A stretch of 7,270 nt of DNA from Chitinophagaceae bacterium (lineage in GTDB: Bacteria > Bacteroidota > Bacteroidia > Chitinophagales > Chitinophagaceae), in assembly GCA_030151745.1 (NCBI GenBank), contig JASLDA010000332.1, positions 1 through 7,270 of the forward strand. Direction: 5' to 3'. How positions within the stretch are numbered: position 1 is the stretch's first letter; every line of letters begins with the position of its first letter. This document shows positions 5,988-7,270 of the stretch, piece after piece. The notes below the pieces were generated by a model, which saw only the letters and a list, made by a program, of their open reading frames with translations, had not been told where the DNA came from and searched no databases. A program made the translations under genes and the position numbers.

Positions 5988-6514
5988 TGAAGTATCATAA
6001 ACTGGCGCTTGCGGCGCTGCTCGGACTGGCAGCCTGCAAAGAGCCTTCGACAGAAGACAGGCTGCTCGGCAAGTGGCAGCAGACCGAGGTTATCAATCCG
6101 CAGCTGGACCAGGCGGTCCGGGATCAGAAAGAGTTCGCCGATACGATCGGGACCTCGACGAGCCCGGAGGAGAACCTGCGCATGTACGGTGTCGCCAATA
6201 CGGACAGCCTGAAGCAAAGCCTGCTGCGCGGCATCGACTCGTTCCGGCTGCAGCGCGACGAAGCCCTGCGCACCACCTCCTACGAGTTCCTGAAAGGCGG
6301 GAAAATGTATATCCGCACCATGGGCGAGATCGACAGCGCAGCCTGGGCTATAGAAGAAGACGGGGCCTTGGTCCTGGACGAAGGCAAGCTCAAAGGCGGG
6401 GACGGCCTGCACCTTCGGTTCGATATCCTTACGCTGAACGACAGTACGCTGAAGCTGCAATACAACGAAAAGTTCCTCAGCAGCACGACGGTTTTCCGCT
6501 CCGTGAAAAAATAA
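5987..6514 (+). CDS. Lipocalin-like lipoprotein of unknown function
   Basis: The 175-residue product has a clear lipoprotein signal: MKYHK, a hydrophobic run, and LAAC with lipidated Cys17. Soon after comes DRLLGKWQ (24-31), the Gly-x-Trp-bearing first strand typical of small lipocalin-like lipoproteins of Bacteroidota. Residues about 36-97 are charged and probably helical (QAVRDQKEFAD, LKQSLLRGIDSFRLQRDEA), an insertion before the rest of the barrel. From about 98 a series of short beta strands follows (YEFLKGGKMYIR, AAWAIEEDGALVLDE, HLRFDILTLNDSTLKLQYN, TTVFRSVKK), ending at the C-terminus as such barrels do. The protein should be membrane-anchored outside the cytoplasm; a ligand is not known. 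Its start overlaps the DUF4476 gene stop by one base (TAATG), so it is probably the last gene of the operon. The lipocalin-like call rests on pattern only. Confidence 0.72.
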   Translation: MKYHKLALAALLGLAACKEPSTEDRLLGKWQQTEVINPQLDQAVRDQKEFADTIGTSTSPEENLRMYGVANTDSLKQSLLRGIDSFRLQRDEALRTTSYEFLKGGKMYIRTMGEIDSAAWAIEEDGALVLDEGKLKGGDGLHLRFDILTLNDSTLKLQYNEKFLSSTTVFRSVKK

Positions 6515-6523
6515 TCGCCATTG

Positions 6524-6531
6524 TATCTTTG
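6524..6531 (+). promoter_or_regulatory. Candidate -7 element (TATCTTTG) for pdhB
   Basis: TATCTTTG is a perfect TAnnTTTG match in the spacer after the lipoprotein gene, 92 bases before the pdhB ATG. The expected start of transcription is a few bases downstream, at about 6535-6537, just before the strong hairpin. No convincing -33 box is seen. A weaker alternative, TACATTTT at 6606-6613, lies 10 bases before the ATG. Confidence 0.5.
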
Positions 6532-6540
6532 ACGCAGCCC

Positions 6541-6576
6541 GCCGCACCACTGCCGGGCACCTGGCAGTGGTGCGGC
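6541..6576 (+). terminator. Strong hairpin between the lipoprotein gene and pdhB
   Basis: GCCGCACCACTGCC (6541-6554) and GGCAGTGGTGCGGC (6563-6576) are a perfect 14-base inverted repeat. One wobble pair and one G-C pair can extend it to 16 pairs closed by a GCAC tetraloop. A further outer pairing is possible between GACGC (6531-6535) and GCGTC (6581-6585), and ATTTT follows at 6586-6590. It may terminate the upstream three-gene operon. If the -7 element at 6524-6531 is used, it would instead lie at the 5' end of the pdhB mRNA as a stabilising or regulatory structure. The stem is visible directly; its role is inference. Confidence 0.6.
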
Positions 6577-6623
6577 TCCGGCGTCATTTTGCACGAATAC
6601 CCAACTACATTTTCATACAACAC

Positions 6624-7270
6624 ATGCGTACAATCCCTTTCCGGCAGGCGCTTCGCGAAGCAATGGAAGAAGAAATGCGCCGCGACGAGCGGGTTTTCCT
6701 TATGGGCGAAGAAGTTGCCCAGTACAACGGCGCCTATAAGGTCAGCCAGGGTATGCTGGATGAGTTCGGTCCCAAGCGCGTGATCGATACGCCGATTGCC
6801 GAGTTGGGCTTTGCCGCGATCGGTGTGGGCGCCGCCATGAACGGCACACGGCCGATCGTCGAGTTCATGACCTGGAACTTCGCGGTGCTGGCCCTGGACC
6901 AGATCCTGAATCACGCGGCCAAGATGCTCTCCATGAGCGGCGGCCAGTTCTCCTGCCCTATCGTGTTCCGCGGCCCCAACGGCTCTGCCGGGCAGCTGGG
7001 CGCACAGCACAGCCAGGCCTTTGAAAGCTGGTACGCAAATATCCCCGGCCTCAAGGTGATTTCCGTCTCCAACCCATATGATGCCAAGGGTCTGCTCAAG
7101 GCCGCGATCCGCGACGAAGACCCGGTGGTCTTCATGGAAAGCGAAGTGATGTACGGCGACCAGGGCGAGGTGCCGGAAGAAGAATATATCATCCGGATCG
7201 GTGAGGCCAAGATCGTCCGCGAAGGCGATGCCGTGACCATCGTAAGCTTCAATAAGATGATGAAGGTGGC
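6624..7270 (+). CDS. pdhB: Pyruvate dehydrogenase E1 component, beta subunit (3' end outside window)
   Basis: The frame is open from the ATG at 6624 to the window end, giving 215 codons of a protein usually about 325 residues long. The sequence is textbook E1-beta: REAMEEEMRRDERVFLMGEEVAQYNGAYKVS, written here in two parts from residue 11 to 41, then IDTPIAELGFAAIGVGAAMNG. Glu60 there corresponds to the glutamate that activates thiamine diphosphate in human E1-beta. FRGPNGSAGQLGAQHSQ follows with active-site-region His129, then PGLKVISVSNPYDAKGLLKAAI and DPVVFMESEVMYG. With E1-alpha it forms a heterotetramer that decarboxylates pyruvate and acetylates lipoyl-E2 in the cytoplasm. GAYKVS and MYG favour pyruvate dehydrogenase over the branched-chain 2-oxo acid enzymes. 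No pdhA precedes it, so the subunits are encoded apart, as I recall for many Bacteroidota. There is no Shine-Dalgarno site. Confidence 0.95.
   Translation, partial: MRTIPFRQALREAMEEEMRRDERVFLMGEEVAQYNGAYKVSQGMLDEFGPKRVIDTPIAELGFAAIGVGAAMNGTRPIVEFMTWNFAVLALDQILNHAAKMLSMSGGQFSCPIVFRGPNGSAGQLGAQHSQAFESWYANIPGLKVISVSNPYDAKGLLKAAIRDEDPVVFMESEVMYGDQGEVPEEEYIIRIGEAKIVREGDAVTIVSFNKMMKV

Noticed and set aside
6073..6783. Open frame of 236 codons on the plus strand overlapping the lipoprotein gene and pdhB
   Set aside because: It crosses two well-supported genes and the hairpin spacer in another frame, and its Arg- and Gln-rich translation has no domain.
6477..7252. Minus-strand open frames opposite pdhB
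   Set aside because: The plus strand encodes a highly conserved E1-beta sequence throughout, so the antisense frames are shadows.

Overview
The window looks like part of a GC-rich Bacteroidota chromosome, most likely from the Chitinophagaceae or a related Chitinophagales lineage. Four things point there. The gene order nusB, DUF1573 lipoprotein, yajC, coaE is typical of the phylum. Two of the proteins resemble families seen mainly in Bacteroidota (a DUF4476 protein and a small lipocalin-like lipoprotein). Starts lack clear Shine-Dalgarno sequences. Several intergenic spaces carry TAnnTTTG, the -7 element used by the Bacteroidota primary sigma factor. The lineage below phylum is inference. No RNA gene, CRISPR array, insertion sequence or prophage gene is visible.

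Left part (1-1704, plus strand): the 3' end of nusB, a DUF1573 lipoprotein, the translocon accessory protein YajC, a 131-base spacer with two hairpins, and dephospho-CoA kinase (coaE). These are housekeeping genes. Middle (1708-4350, minus strand): one large gene for a lipid-anchored M1-family zinc aminopeptidase with a helical-repeat-like C-terminal part. It converges on coaE with only three bases between the stop codons, and an AT-rich heptad repeat spans that junction. A 93-base divergent spacer (4351-4443) then carries one -7-like element on each strand.

Right part (4444-7270, plus strand): a biotin carboxyl carrier protein is followed by a secreted DUF4476 protein and a lipocalin-like lipoprotein. 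These three genes are joined by one-base TAATG stop-start overlaps, so they are very likely one translationally coupled operon. After a 109-base spacer with a -7-like element and a strong hairpin, the window ends inside pdhB, the beta subunit of pyruvate dehydrogenase E1.

The window is mostly ordinary chromosomal backbone and I see no clear new defence, mobile or biosynthetic system. The points most worth a second look are the coupling of a cytoplasmic biotin carrier to two envelope proteins of unknown function, the hairpin that would sit at the very 5' end of the pdhB transcript, and the heptad repeat that encodes the C-terminus of CoaE. Every gene-free stretch is shorter than 300 bases; the 594-643 gap between the DUF1573 gene and yajC holds nothing I can recognise.
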